From positions 2,425,501-2,489,500 of the forward strand of contig NZ_CP060139.1 in NCBI RefSeq assembly GCF_014524565.1: a stretch of 64,000 nt of DNA, written 5' to 3'. This document shows, in pieces, positions 54,719 through 62,453 of this stretch. The notes beneath the pieces are model-generated. The model had not been told where the DNA came from. It made no database searches and saw only the letters and a program-made list of their open reading frames with translations. The position numbers and the translations under genes are program-made. Source of the DNA: Croceimicrobium hydrocarbonivorans (GTDB lineage Bacteria > Bacteroidota > Bacteroidia > Flavobacteriales > Schleiferiaceae). Numbering within the stretch: the stretch's first letter is position 1; each line of letters starts with the position of its first letter.

Positions 54719-55408
54719 CTATTTTATAACAATACTTCTACTGATCAGCCTTTCTTCCAGCTGAATATTGATATAATACATTCCCGGACTTAGCTGGGAC
54801 ACATCTAATGTGAAGCATTGATTCTCTTCGTTAATATTGAGCTTCATGCTTTGTCCTAAGCTGGAATACAATTGAATGTCGCCTGGCTTAAGGTCCGCAA
54901 ATTGATGTTCAATTTTTAGATAATGATCCACCGGATTCGGGTAAATCCGCAATAAGGATTCCGTTTCCTTTAAAGCTAATTGAGCGGCACTCAAAATGAG
55001 TTCCTCATCCTCCATACGGGCACTATTATAGGCGATAAGCTCATTGGCTGAATTGATTTCCAATTGATCTAAAAGGCGATCAAGGAGCTCGAGGTTTTGC
55101 CAACTTTTGCCTTGATCATCAGAAAAGATGACTTCGGTTTTAGCTAGCGCCACATTTAGTCGCAGGACATAAAGTCGACCAGCACTCTTGAGGACCGATT
55201 CGACGGTATAAAAGTTGTCCGCAACCAGAATTCGAGTATTGGATTGACCATCTACCTTGTAGAGTCCTGGGGCATCCGTATTTTTTTGGATGTAGAAGGA
55301 ACTTTCATTTTTGGTTTTGCTTTCTGAGCTTGTGCCCTGAGCAAAAATCGACGGACTAAGGATTATGCTGAAAGCTAGTAAAGCCCTTTGTATTCTGTAT
55401 GATTTCAT
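54719..55408 (-). CDS. Small secreted protein with T9SS type A sorting domain
   Basis: A 229-aa protein with signal peptide MKSYRIQRALLAFSIILSPSIFAQ. It has a short propeller-like or BNR segment (EVIFSDDQGKSWQNLELLDRL), then IYPNPVDHYLKIEHQ and MYYINIQLEERLISRSIVI, a T9SS type A sorting domain. It begins 7 bp after the stop of the 818-aa protein gene on the same strand, so the two are cotranscribed. Function unknown. Confidence 0.85.
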   Translation of the reverse strand: MKSYRIQRALLAFSIILSPSIFAQGTSSESKTKNESSFYIQKNTDAPGLYKVDGQSNTRILVADNFYTVESVLKSAGRLYVLRLNVALAKTEVIFSDDQGKSWQNLELLDRLLDQLEINSANELIAYNSARMEDEELILSAAQLALKETESLLRIYPNPVDHYLKIEHQFADLKPGDIQLYSSLGQSMKLNINEENQCFTLDVSQLSPGMYYINIQLEERLISRSIVIK

Positions 55409-55415
55409 AATTAGC

Positions 55416-57872
55416 TTATTGGTAATTCACATTAGGTGTACAGTCGTTGCAATAGCTGTTGTTATTGGTGATGTTGCCCAGCATGTCACCAACATTGCTG
55501 TCGCCAGAAAGATGAGCGGCTTTATCACAGGCATCGCCGCAGCTTAGGAAGCCAGGATTATTATTGATTACATATTCAATAAAGGGAGTGAGGTCTATGA
55601 TATGGCAGCGACCAGGTGCGCTAGGAAGTGTGTTTGGCGGCATATTCCAGATAGGGCAGTTTTGCGGACCTTGGCTAAACATTTCCACTTCTTCTAAAAT
55701 GGGATCAACGAAATCCTCACAAGGAGAAGGGTCTTCCGCTAAGCAACGGAATTCATTGTTTTGAATATCGCTATGCCAAACCGTCCCATTAGGGTCGGCA
55801 CAGGTGCACATTCCTAGCCAGGCATGGGGGGTAAAGAGAATATCAGTGTAGTTCTGGGTGAAGATGGAGCTATACACTCGTGCAACACCGCCTGCATAAG
55901 TATAGTCGTACAATGCACCGGGATCTCTTTTCCCTAGGAGGATACCAACACTGGCGTCTCTCAATACCATTTCATTGGCGGTTAATTGCCCCATGATGCT
56001 AAAGTCATTAGAGCAGGCGTCCATATGGCCCCAGACTTCGATTCCCAGCCATTCGCAAAAGCCTAAGCTCGAGCCATCAATAATTAGCTCAGCACCTCTT
56101 TGTACTTCTATTTTACTGCAATTACGCATAATGATAACGGAATTGCTGATGTTGAGAGTGGCATTGGTTTCGATTACAATATTGCCATCAAAAACCAAGG
56201 TGTCATTTGAGTACTGTGCAGAGTTGCCATTGAAAATGGTGTCCCCAAGGGGGTAGTTAGAGGGCTTGGCGCAGCAGGGTTCAATTTCAATTTCAAAGCT
56301 GGCTGTTGCCTGGCAAGCGCTGTCTGGACCATAAACGGTAACCTCATAAAGGCCTGGGTTAAGGGCCATGATGCTGGATGTGCTCTCACCTGTATTCCAG
56401 TGGTAAGTTAGATTGCTGCCTGAGGTTATGGTATTGAGCTGCATACCACTTAGGGGTAAGCAGGGTAAGTCCTCGCCCTCGATACTAACTGAAACGGCTT
56501 CATAAACATCAATATCGATGGATTTGGAGTCGGTACAACCGAAGGCATTGGTATAGCTATATTCAATATTGTGCGTGCCAGGTCCGGCCAGTCCCGGATC
56601 GAAAATTCCACTGGCATTAACTCCGGTTCCGCTGTAGCTTCCACCTGTTGGTGTGGCATTTAAGTTTACGGAAGGGTCGGTGACACAAAAACTACCGGCA
56701 GGATTTAGTTGAACATTGGGCTTGGGGTTGATGGTGATTTCAATTGTATCCGTGCCATAGCAATCGGGTAAAACCCAAACTTCAACAATATAGGTTCCGC
56801 TTTGATTAACAGTAATTGTTTGGGTTCCTTCGCCGGTATTCCAATGGTAGAGCGCGTTTTGGAAATAACCGGCATCTAATTGGAAGGATGCAGGTTCGCA
56901 GGCTTCTTGATCCGGACCAAGGTCTATTTCCATGGAGTTAACCACTACGGTTACAGTATCCTTGGCTGGGCAGTTAAGCTCCACAAAATTCCGGGTCACT
57001 TCATATTGGGTGGTCACATTAGGGCTTACTGTAATAATGGCAGTATTGCCTTCGGGTTGACCGGTATTGAGGTTAATCCAGGAATAAGTGGGGGTGAGGT
57101 TTAAGGAATTGCATACCCGGCCGATGTCAACCGATTGAGTGGTATCGCAAATAAGGGTATCCGGACCGGCAAAGTCGAAGTTCTCAATGATTTCGATGTC
57201 GTCTACTGTCGCTCCAATGGTCGCGCTTAATGAATCAGGGTTGCTGCTGTAGAGCCAAATATTACTCCAGGCGCTGTCAGGATAGAAGCAATCTGCATAA
57301 AGCATAAAGCTGCTGCTGTTTGGCTCGAAGCTAAGCAGGCTTTGACTTCCACTAACCGAAGGTCGGGCCCATCCACCTTGATGGAGGGAGCTTGTGGGTA
57401 ATGGGGCAGTGCTCGTTACTTCAACTTCCACATAGGCCGCTCGAGTGGAGGAGGCTAAAGAGCTATTGATACGTTTAGATTGCAGGGCAACAATGTATTG
57501 TTTACCGGGTACCAAGGTGGAAATGCCCTGAGTGAAGCCCTCGCTAAACATTTGTTGGCCGGCGGGTCTTCCCGAACGATAGGTGGCAACAAATTCCATG
57601 GCCGAAGGAGAGGAGCTAGCCGCGGTAGTGGCATGCGGTGATCCGTGTGAGTTTCGCCAGGGTGGGAAGTAATTGTTGCTGGGTACATTCATGGGGTTCC
57701 AGCAGGGAGCTAGCGGTGTGCCAGACCAGCAAGGCGGTGTGCCGGTCCAGGTTAATTCGCCATTGGTGACGAGATTGTCGCACTGGCCATAGCTAGTGCC
57801 TGAGAACAGCAAAAAAAGGAAGGCGCCTAGCCCCTTAAAAAGCGGTCTTTTTGTTAATAAAAGTGCTTTCAT
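55416..57872 (-). CDS. Large secreted Ig/PKD-domain protein without its own T9SS tail
   Basis: An 818-aa protein with signal peptide MKALLLTKRPLFKGLGAFLFLLFSGTSYGQ. Residues about 30-240 form a carbohydrate-binding/jelly-roll-like domain (CDNLVTNGELTWTG, VDDIEIIENFDFAGPDTLIC). It has two or three Ig/PKD-like repeats (YHWNTGEGTQTITVNQSGTYIVEV, YHWNTGESTSSIMALNPGLYEVTV) and a Cys-rich parallel-beta-helix-like C-terminus (VIETNATLNISNSVIIMRNC). The extreme C-terminus (NSYCNDCTPNVNYQ) is not a recognised T9SS sorting signal. It may be secreted by another route or be retained in the periplasm; no frameshift was found. Confidence 0.8.
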   Translation of the reverse strand: MKALLLTKRPLFKGLGAFLFLLFSGTSYGQCDNLVTNGELTWTGTPPCWSGTPLAPCWNPMNVPSNNYFPPWRNSHGSPHATTAASSSPSAMEFVATYRSGRPAGQQMFSEGFTQGISTLVPGKQYIVALQSKRINSSLASSTRAAYVEVEVTSTAPLPTSSLHQGGWARPSVSGSQSLLSFEPNSSSFMLYADCFYPDSAWSNIWLYSSNPDSLSATIGATVDDIEIIENFDFAGPDTLICDTTQSVDIGRVCNSLNLTPTYSWINLNTGQPEGNTAIITVSPNVTTQYEVTRNFVELNCPAKDTVTVVVNSMEIDLGPDQEACEPASFQLDAGYFQNALYHWNTGEGTQTITVNQSGTYIVEVWVLPDCYGTDTIEITINPKPNVQLNPAGSFCVTDPSVNLNATPTGGSYSGTGVNASGIFDPGLAGPGTHNIEYSYTNAFGCTDSKSIDIDVYEAVSVSIEGEDLPCLPLSGMQLNTITSGSNLTYHWNTGESTSSIMALNPGLYEVTVYGPDSACQATASFEIEIEPCCAKPSNYPLGDTIFNGNSAQYSNDTLVFDGNIVIETNATLNISNSVIIMRNCSKIEVQRGAELIIDGSSLGFCEWLGIEVWGHMDACSNDFSIMGQLTANEMVLRDASVGILLGKRDPGALYDYTYAGGVARVYSSIFTQNYTDILFTPHAWLGMCTCADPNGTVWHSDIQNNEFRCLAEDPSPCEDFVDPILEEVEMFSQGPQNCPIWNMPPNTLPSAPGRCHIIDLTPFIEYVINNNPGFLSCGDACDKAAHLSGDSNVGDMLGNITNNNSYCNDCTPNVNYQ

Positions 57873-58072
57873 AATGTTAGTTTATGATTTGCACTTAAGT
57901 TCCGTCCTTAGGCCAAGCTTAGGAAGATGGATTAAGCAGATGGGGGAGATGGCTAAGCGATTGGGCGATGGATTGGGCTAAATGGGAAAGGGGTTTTTAA
58001 AGCAATTGAAATGATGAGCTTTAAGGCAATAGAATTAGCACTAATTTTAGGTGGGGCACGTTAATTTTTAGG

Positions 58073-58477
58073 ATGAGGATGAATTTTTTTTTTCTGCTGT
58101 GGGCTCCTGTTTTCCTTTATGGACAAGAGGGTGATGAGTTCTTTCGGCTTCGGGATTTTATATGGGACTCGGTGCAGGTTGCTAATGCCCTCGATTTTAT
58201 TCAAGGAAGAGATGATAGCATAGGTTTAAAGTCTGATTCGCCGTTTTTTAGAGATGGTAGTGACTTTAAGGTGGGGCATGTTAGAGTAAGCCTCTTTCGA
58301 GGAGGTCAATACTTATATAGTGTGGTTAGCATTGGGAGTCATCGTGAAAAGGAGATTGATGAATTGTATCAAATGTGTGAGAAAGGTGATTCTCTCCTTA
58401 TTGAGGATATTACAGTTTATTATAAGCGCGAGCGTGCCTTTAAAATTGGTGAATCGCTATCAGTTGTTTTAAGATGA
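58073..58477 (+). CDS. Exported hypothetical protein with weak GldM-C-like pattern
   Basis: A 134-aa protein starting with a hydrophobic signal (MNFFFLLWAPVFLYGQ). The pattern FKVGHVRVSLFRGGQYLYSV, SLLIEDITVYYKRERAFKIG resembles, by eye only, the beta-rich C-terminal repeat of GldM-like proteins. No family is assigned. Its stop overlaps the next start by 4 nt (ATGA). Confidence 0.6.
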   Translation: MRMNFFFLLWAPVFLYGQEGDEFFRLRDFIWDSVQVANALDFIQGRDDSIGLKSDSPFFRDGSDFKVGHVRVSLFRGGQYLYSVVSIGSHREKEIDELYQMCEKGDSLLIEDITVYYKRERAFKIGESLSVVLR

Positions 58478-59238
58478 GAGTTTTACTTCGGATCCAGCTT
58501 TGTGTTTTGTTTCTAACAATGGTTAGTGTTTGCTCGGGACAGAGCAGGTCTCCCGAAATTCGTATTCATACCGTGTCAAGAGTGGAATCCGTAGTGCATA
58601 TACTGAATGCGGAAATTAAGCTCCACTCCTCGGGTAAATTCTATTTGCTCAAGGAATTGCAAAGCTTGGGACCGGATTCTATCTTTCATCTGGCACTAAG
58701 GAAGGAACATATTCCATATGAGGATCTGTGGCAAGAGCAAGAGTCAGGGACAATTATTGATACTCTAAGTTTAGCATTAGTCGATTCATTTCTGAATTCT
58801 CTGGAAGCGAAACCACTTAGTTTTGCTTGCTATCTGGATTCTATGGCTTATCAGAGTTTTATGGTAGATAGTATTCATGAGCTATGGCAATTGAAAGAGG
58901 AGGGAAGTTTGTTGCCACAAGCCTACAAAAGGGATCCCTATAAGTTTGAACAATTGCTTTTAAGGCCTGAATTTGAATTTTCGCAACTAATAATGGTAGG
59001 GATACTAAGTCAGGATGGGGATACCCTTTGGTTGGAGTCCAGGAGTAAATTGAACTTTATGCTTCCTTGGCAATTGGAAGCGAAGGTTTATTATAATCCG
59101 TCTATTAGTCGAAGTTTATTTGCGCTCTTGAAAGCTTTGGGTGCCTATCCAAACCGTCAAGTTCTCTCTGGAAGAGGGACTCTGATTAATAATTATCCAG
59201 AATATTATGCAAATCAATTTCTTACAGAGGAAAATTAG
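58474..59238 (+). CDS. Exported hypothetical protein, coupled to the preceding gene
   Basis: A 254-aa protein with signal-like N-terminus MRVLLRIQLCVLFLTMVSVCSGQ. It is mixed alpha/beta with no motif I recognise. The AT content and the amino-acid style (many Leu, Ser, Glu) fit the host genome. It is the last gene before the repeat-rich boundary at 59.25 kb and translationally coupled to 58073-58477. Function unknown. Confidence 0.65.
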   Translation: MRVLLRIQLCVLFLTMVSVCSGQSRSPEIRIHTVSRVESVVHILNAEIKLHSSGKFYLLKELQSLGPDSIFHLALRKEHIPYEDLWQEQESGTIIDTLSLALVDSFLNSLEAKPLSFACYLDSMAYQSFMVDSIHELWQLKEEGSLLPQAYKRDPYKFEQLLLRPEFEFSQLIMVGILSQDGDTLWLESRSKLNFMLPWQLEAKVYYNPSISRSLFALLKALGAYPNRQVLSGRGTLINNYPEYYANQFLTEEN

Positions 59239-59248
59239 ACTCGGTTGC

Positions 59249-59416
59249 AATGAAGTTCTTTAAAACGGCTGTTTTTTACTGAAAATGGAAAACCATAGTC
59301 AATAATCTCGGTCTAAACTTAAAGGTGTGTTTCTTGGAGATATACTTAAGCTCTGGAGTTCAAGCTTAAAATGAAAAAAGCCTCAGAGCTGTTGCTCTAA
59401 GGCTTCGCTAGTAGCG
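59249..59416. repeat. 168-bp direct repeat, copy 1
   Basis: It matches 59950-60117 at about 164 of 168 positions with no gap (offset exactly 701 bp). It contains a leader block, a minus-strand terminator (59374-59405) and the start of a tRNA-3'-end-like sequence. Duplicated non-coding DNA at a boundary to accessory genes. Confidence 0.92.
59374..59405 (-). terminator. Minus-strand terminator, repeat copy 1
   Basis: On the minus strand the 11-bp stem (59379-59389 with 59394-59404, one G-U pair, 4-nt loop) is followed by six U residues. It lies directly after the tRNA-like block at 59410-59464, the normal position for a tRNA terminator. Confidence 0.8.
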
Positions 59417-59464
59417 TGGCTAGGTTCGAACTGACGTCCGCCTATGGCGGATAAGAGCCCAACT
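59410..59464 (-). pseudogene. tRNA-3'-half-like remnant A
   Basis: Read on the minus strand: it has a gggctc element, a ttcgaac T-loop and an end ccacgctact resembling the 3' half of an initiator tRNA-Met gene, followed by the terminator. The anticodon stem is replaced by a small palindrome (tccgcc/ggcgga), so it cannot fold as a tRNA. It abuts the stop codon of the GIY-YIG gene. Interpretation as a decayed tRNA end is inference. Confidence 0.5.
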
Positions 59465-59718
59465 TAAAAATATCGTGGGAGTATTTGATTCCTGATAAAA
59501 TCGCGACCATGGCCAGACTTAAAATAATTTTCCTTTTCCATGGCCTCTTTTTTTGTATTGAAGCAACAAACTTCAATCACGAACCATGGTCTATACTTAA
59601 CAGTGAACCCCTTAGTGGCGAGTTGTTGATGTGATTTAAAACGATTAATAAGGTCGCTTGTGTAGCCAATGTATAGGCGATTATACTTAAAAGAATAGAG
59701 CACGTAAGTGACATACAT
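59464..59718 (-). CDS. GIY-YIG domain nuclease-like protein
   Basis: An 84-aa protein of the UPF0213/YhbQ-type single-domain group: YVTYVLYSFKYNRLYIGYT contains the YVL...YIG strands, NRFKSHQ the conserved Arg/His, and AMEKENYFK the catalytic Glu. Such proteins are predicted endonucleases and are often found in repeated copies in Bacteroidota genomes. It lies between copies of the 168-bp repeat and next to tRNA-like remnants, which suggests it is part of a small mobile or duplicated unit. Confidence 0.88.
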   Translation of the reverse strand: MYVTYVLYSFKYNRLYIGYTSDLINRFKSHQQLATKGFTVKYRPWFVIEVCCFNTKKEAMEKENYFKSGHGRDFIRNQILPRYF

Positions 59719-59800
59719 ATTTAAGACGATGAATCTCTTACGGGGGCGGTTTGAATTTAGAGTTTTTTTTGAAGCTTAGATGATGAGTAAGCCTAAAATG

Positions 59801-59832
59801 AAAAAAGCCTCAGGGCTGTTACTCCAAGGCTT
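59801..59832 (-). terminator. Minus-strand terminator, remnant B
   Basis: The same hairpin as at 59374-59405 with several substitutions (arms agcctcagggc and gctccaaggct-like, with mismatches), followed on the minus strand by a U tract. Confidence 0.6.
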
Positions 59833-59836
59833 TTCT

Positions 59837-59891
59837 AGTAGCGGTGCTAGGTTCGAACTGATGTCCGCCTATGGCGGATAAGAGTCCAACT
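59837..59891 (-). pseudogene. tRNA-3'-half-like remnant B
   Basis: It shares about 50 of 55 bases with remnant A by hand alignment (agtagcgg, gctaggttcgaactg, the tccgcctatggcgga palindrome, agagtccaact). It again precedes a minus-strand terminator. It lies between the GIY-YIG gene and repeat copy 2 and is not part of the 168-bp duplicate, so it is an independent, older copy. Confidence 0.5.
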
Positions 59892-59949
59892 TGTAAGAAA
59901 TGTGGTAATATGTGGTTTGGGAAGAAATTAAATCCTCTGCTAGCCTCGA

Positions 59950-60117
59950 AATGAAGTTCTTTAAAACGGCTGTTTTTTACTGAAAATGGAAAACCATAGT
60001 CAATAATCTCGGTCTAAACTTGAAGGTGTGTTTCTTGGAGATATACTTTAGCTCTGGAGTTCAAGCTTAAAATGAAAAAAGCCTCAGAGCTGTTGCTCTA
60101 AGGCTTTCCTAGTAGCG
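59950..60117. repeat. 168-bp direct repeat, copy 2
   Basis: About 98% identical to 59249-59416. The identity ends within gtagcg (60112-60117), at the start of the tRNA-end-like segment; beyond that point copy 1 and copy 2 differ completely, which marks a junction. Confidence 0.92.
60075..60106 (-). terminator. Minus-strand terminator, repeat copy 2
   Basis: Same 11-bp hairpin and U tract as in copy 1, preserved in the duplicate and placed right after the tRNA-end-like core at 60111-60132. Confidence 0.8.
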
Positions 60118-60132
60118 GGGGCCAGATTTGAA
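60111..60132 (-). other. Putative attachment site: 3' end of an initiator-tRNA-like gene
   Basis: On the minus strand the end reads ttcaaatctggcccccgcta plus ct, closely resembling the T-arm and acceptor 3' end of bacterial initiator tRNA-Met. No 5' half of a tRNA follows to the right; instead foreign-looking genes begin. This is what is left behind when an element integrates into a tRNA 3' end (the att core). Assignment as an att site is inference. Confidence 0.5.
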
Positions 60133-60189
60133 AATCAAGGAAAATCGCTCTGAATCCTGCATTATACCGTTGTTATATTGCTTCTAATT

Positions 60190-60210
60190 GTCCCGTATCT
60201 GTCCCGGGAC
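60190..60210. promoter_or_regulatory. Palindrome with extra half-site near the island end
   Basis: gtcccgggac (60201-60210) is a perfect 10-bp palindrome, preceded by another gtcccg (60190-60195). It lies between the putative attachment core and the end of the XRE gene. It could bind a recombinase or regulator; no direct proof. Confidence 0.3.
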
Positions 60211-60233
60211 AAATCGCGTCAACTGTAGATATA

Positions 60234-60524
60234 TCAATGCTTTTGGCGCAATTCGTGATTTTCTTCTAACACTTTCACGTACTTATCCTTTAATTCTTGC
60301 ACTTCAGGAAGTGGCAAAGCTTCAGGATGAATGTCTGTTTTGTCAATAAATAGGCGCGGATCAACCTTCAAGATTTTAGAAATTTCCTCTAAAGTTTGAA
60401 CAGTTAAAGTTTCTCTCTCTATGGATTGCCATAAACCAGTACGGCTAACATTTAATTTTTTGGCAATTTGATTCAGGTTAAATCCTTGTGATTCAATCTG
60501 ATGCTTTAGGAGTTTGTAGTTCAT
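60234..60524 (-). CDS. XRE-family helix-turn-helix regulator
   Basis: A 96-aa protein. GFNLNQIAKKLNVSRTGLWQSIERETLTVQTLEEISKIL is split over the five helices of a Cro/C1-type HTH (residues about 12-60), followed by KVDPRLFID and a short coiled tail. It is divergent from the operon at 60627, with an AT-rich 102-bp gap that should hold both promoters and operators. It resembles a phage or mobile-element repressor controlling the neighbouring operon. Confidence 0.88.
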   Translation of the reverse strand: MNYKLLKHQIESQGFNLNQIAKKLNVSRTGLWQSIERETLTVQTLEEISKILKVDPRLFIDKTDIHPEALPLPEVQELKDKYVKVLEENHELRQKH

Positions 60525-60626
60525 TAGTGAATATTATGCGAAAAGAATAATAAAATATTTGCTTAGTGTAGAAAATTCTACTAATATGTTGCTCAATATT
60601 TATTGTTTTAATAATAATATCTATAA

Positions 60627-60860
60627 ATGAGCAAAAATACAATAATTGAGAAAGCGCACTTAGAAGTGCGAAAAGGCATGGCCTTAAGATATTCGGCAGG
60701 AATGGAAATTCCTGATATCTACTCATGGGCCGCGAGTGAAACCGACCAATCGATAAAGTATCTTAAAATACGGCATCGTTTAGGAGAAATTCGAGAGCTA
60801 TTGAGGGAAATGAAGGCAAAGGAATTGGCTGAATTTTCCAAAATGCCTGCTTCAATATGA
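60627..60860 (+). CDS. Small hypothetical protein, first gene of island operon
   Basis: A 77-aa, mostly helical protein (MSKNTIIEKAHLEVRKGMAL, then a basic/acidic C-terminal helix RLGEIRELLREMKAKELAEF). No signal or membrane segment is present. It could be a phage-type small structural or regulatory protein; the family is not recognised. Its stop overlaps the next start by 4 nt (ATGA), supporting it as a real gene. Confidence 0.7.
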   Translation: MSKNTIIEKAHLEVRKGMALRYSAGMEIPDIYSWAASETDQSIKYLKIRHRLGEIRELLREMKAKELAEFSKMPASI

Positions 60861-61645
60861 AAGTGGCAATATTGACAGCCGTTTGGCAGCGTCCATTGAT
60901 TTGGGCAATTTGGCTGCAGCACCACTTTCCAATTTTTTCGGCATTAGATCATGATTTTACAATTTACGTAGCCGGAAATGAGATTGAGCATAAACAGCAC
61001 CTTGAAAAGTTTTCCAAAGCTTATGGTATATCCGTGGTTTGGGTGGAAGTTGAAAACCACCCTGTAAGTCGAAAATTTAATAAGGCTGCAAAACGAGCCT
61101 TTTCTAAAGGTTATGATCAGTACTGCATTATTGGCAGTGATGATTTAATGACTAAAGGGTATATCGAAACTGCATTATTGTTAAATGCTCCTATTTGTGG
61201 AACCAGGGAAGCTCCTGTAGTTAAAATAAATACAGACTGTAGCACTTATTCCACTGTTCGAGAGATCGTTCATCAAAATACGCCTATCAGTTATTTTGGA
61301 CCTGGTAAACTTCCTCTATTAGGATCTGCTCGCTTCTTAAGTCAAGTTGTAATGCAAGGCTTAAAGGGAAGCTTATACGATCGCATTATGAATTCTGGAT
61401 TAGATGCGGCATTAGACCGTAGATTATTTGCTCTACACAGAGAGATATCACTAATCCCCATGAGTTTCGAAGATGATACCGTGGTTTTTGTTCTAAAACA
61501 CGGTGAGAATATAAATAATTGGGTTTGGTTTCAACACTTAGAGAAATTAAGTGTACCAGATCAGAATATTCGCAAGTTAGAACTTTTGATTCGATCAGCC
61601 AAAGCTTTTTATGTAGAACCAAAAATAGTAAAGCAAGATGCATAA
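60857..61645 (+). CDS. GT-A-fold glycosyltransferase-like protein (island)
   Basis: A 262-aa soluble protein. MKVAILTAVWQRPLIWAIWL starts like a family-2-type GT-A domain. SRKFNKAAKRAFSKGYDQYC followed by IIGSDDLM (residues about 71-98) matches the pattern ahead of the metal-binding DxD-like motif; SDD at 94-96 would hold it. A later LPLLGSARFLSQVVM and DRRLFALHR could be acceptor-side elements. No membrane helix or signal is present, so the acceptor is likely cytosolic; DNA, protein or a phage component are possibilities. Substrate unknown. Confidence 0.65.
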   Translation: MKVAILTAVWQRPLIWAIWLQHHFPIFSALDHDFTIYVAGNEIEHKQHLEKFSKAYGISVVWVEVENHPVSRKFNKAAKRAFSKGYDQYCIIGSDDLMTKGYIETALLLNAPICGTREAPVVKINTDCSTYSTVREIVHQNTPISYFGPGKLPLLGSARFLSQVVMQGLKGSLYDRIMNSGLDAALDRRLFALHREISLIPMSFEDDTVVFVLKHGENINNWVWFQHLEKLSVPDQNIRKLELLIRSAKAFYVEPKIVKQDA

Positions 61646-62453
61646 AAAGGAAAATACTCTATTCAATATAGTGGTGCATGAAAATTGGCTTTATGATGCT
61701 GTACCAGTTCTTTCGGTTTGTATGCCGATTCGCAAAATGCATCACACCTATCATATTGCTTTAAAAGCCCTCTGTAACCAAGATTCGGACGTGCCTTGGG
61801 AATTACTGATTTTTGCTGATCATGATTCAATTACTGAAATAGCGTTACTTCAATATTTTAAGTTTTTACGAGAAGCTGGCTGCTGCCGACTAGTTATAGT
61901 AAAAGACAAGCGTTTAGATTATTCTTGCCATCTTTCCTATAAGTGGACTTTCCTTTTTCATATTGCCTCGCCTACTTCTTTGGTTTTTGTTCTGCAAGCA
62001 GCGGATTGTTATAGTGATGCCGATCGTTTAAGTAAGCATTTTAGGTATAGACTTGCACTATGGCAACATTATTCATCCGGTCACTTTTATGACTTAGGGA
62101 CAAAGCAATTAAGCCAATTTCGATTACCATATAAAGCTAAAACCGGATTGGACATGGCTATTCGAGCCCGGGAAGCGCGTAAAATTTCATTAGTCGATGA
62201 AACTAACAATGTTAGTAAATCGGTAGATGGTTGGTTATTCAATCAGGTTAAAGCAAATTTTATGCAAACCAAGGATTTAGGACCAAAGCAGCAGGGTTTT
62301 GATTTGCATGGTACAAATCTAATTAGCAAAGAAAGGGGGGCAATGATCAATAGCTTCTCACCTCCGTTTTTCCCTCCTTTAGATGATTTTGCTTTACCAG
62401 AAGATTGTATGGATCTATTAGCCCAGGCTGAAAAAGATTCGAAAACTGCTTAA
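61638..62453 (+). CDS. Second GT-A-like glycosyltransferase candidate (island)
   Basis: A 271-aa soluble protein overlapping the previous gene by 8 nt. VPVLSVCMPIRKMHHTYHIA and LCNQDSDVPWELLIFADHDS follow the first strands of GT2 enzymes (N-terminal CMPIR, then a D-rich strand), and VFVLQAADCYSDADRLSKHF gives a later acidic loop in the DxD position. It is a divergent relative of the gene before it in style, not in close sequence. A role in the same modification is likely from coupling; the acceptor is unknown. Confidence 0.6.
   Translation: MHKKENTLFNIVVHENWLYDAVPVLSVCMPIRKMHHTYHIALKALCNQDSDVPWELLIFADHDSITEIALLQYFKFLREAGCCRLVIVKDKRLDYSCHLSYKWTFLFHIASPTSLVFVLQAADCYSDADRLSKHFRYRLALWQHYSSGHFYDLGTKQLSQFRLPYKAKTGLDMAIRAREARKISLVDETNNVSKSVDGWLFNQVKANFMQTKDLGPKQQGFDLHGTNLISKERGAMINSFSPPFFPPLDDFALPEDCMDLLAQAEKDSKTA

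Noticed and set aside
59400-60140. Intact tRNA genes
   Set aside because: The tRNA-like blocks lack a 5' half, D-arm and usable anticodon arm; only 3'-end-like pieces are present.
60137-60233. Integrase C-terminus on the minus strand
   Set aside because: A short open stretch ends at a TAG at 60184-60186, but it is out of frame with the neighbouring gene and shows no recombinase motif.
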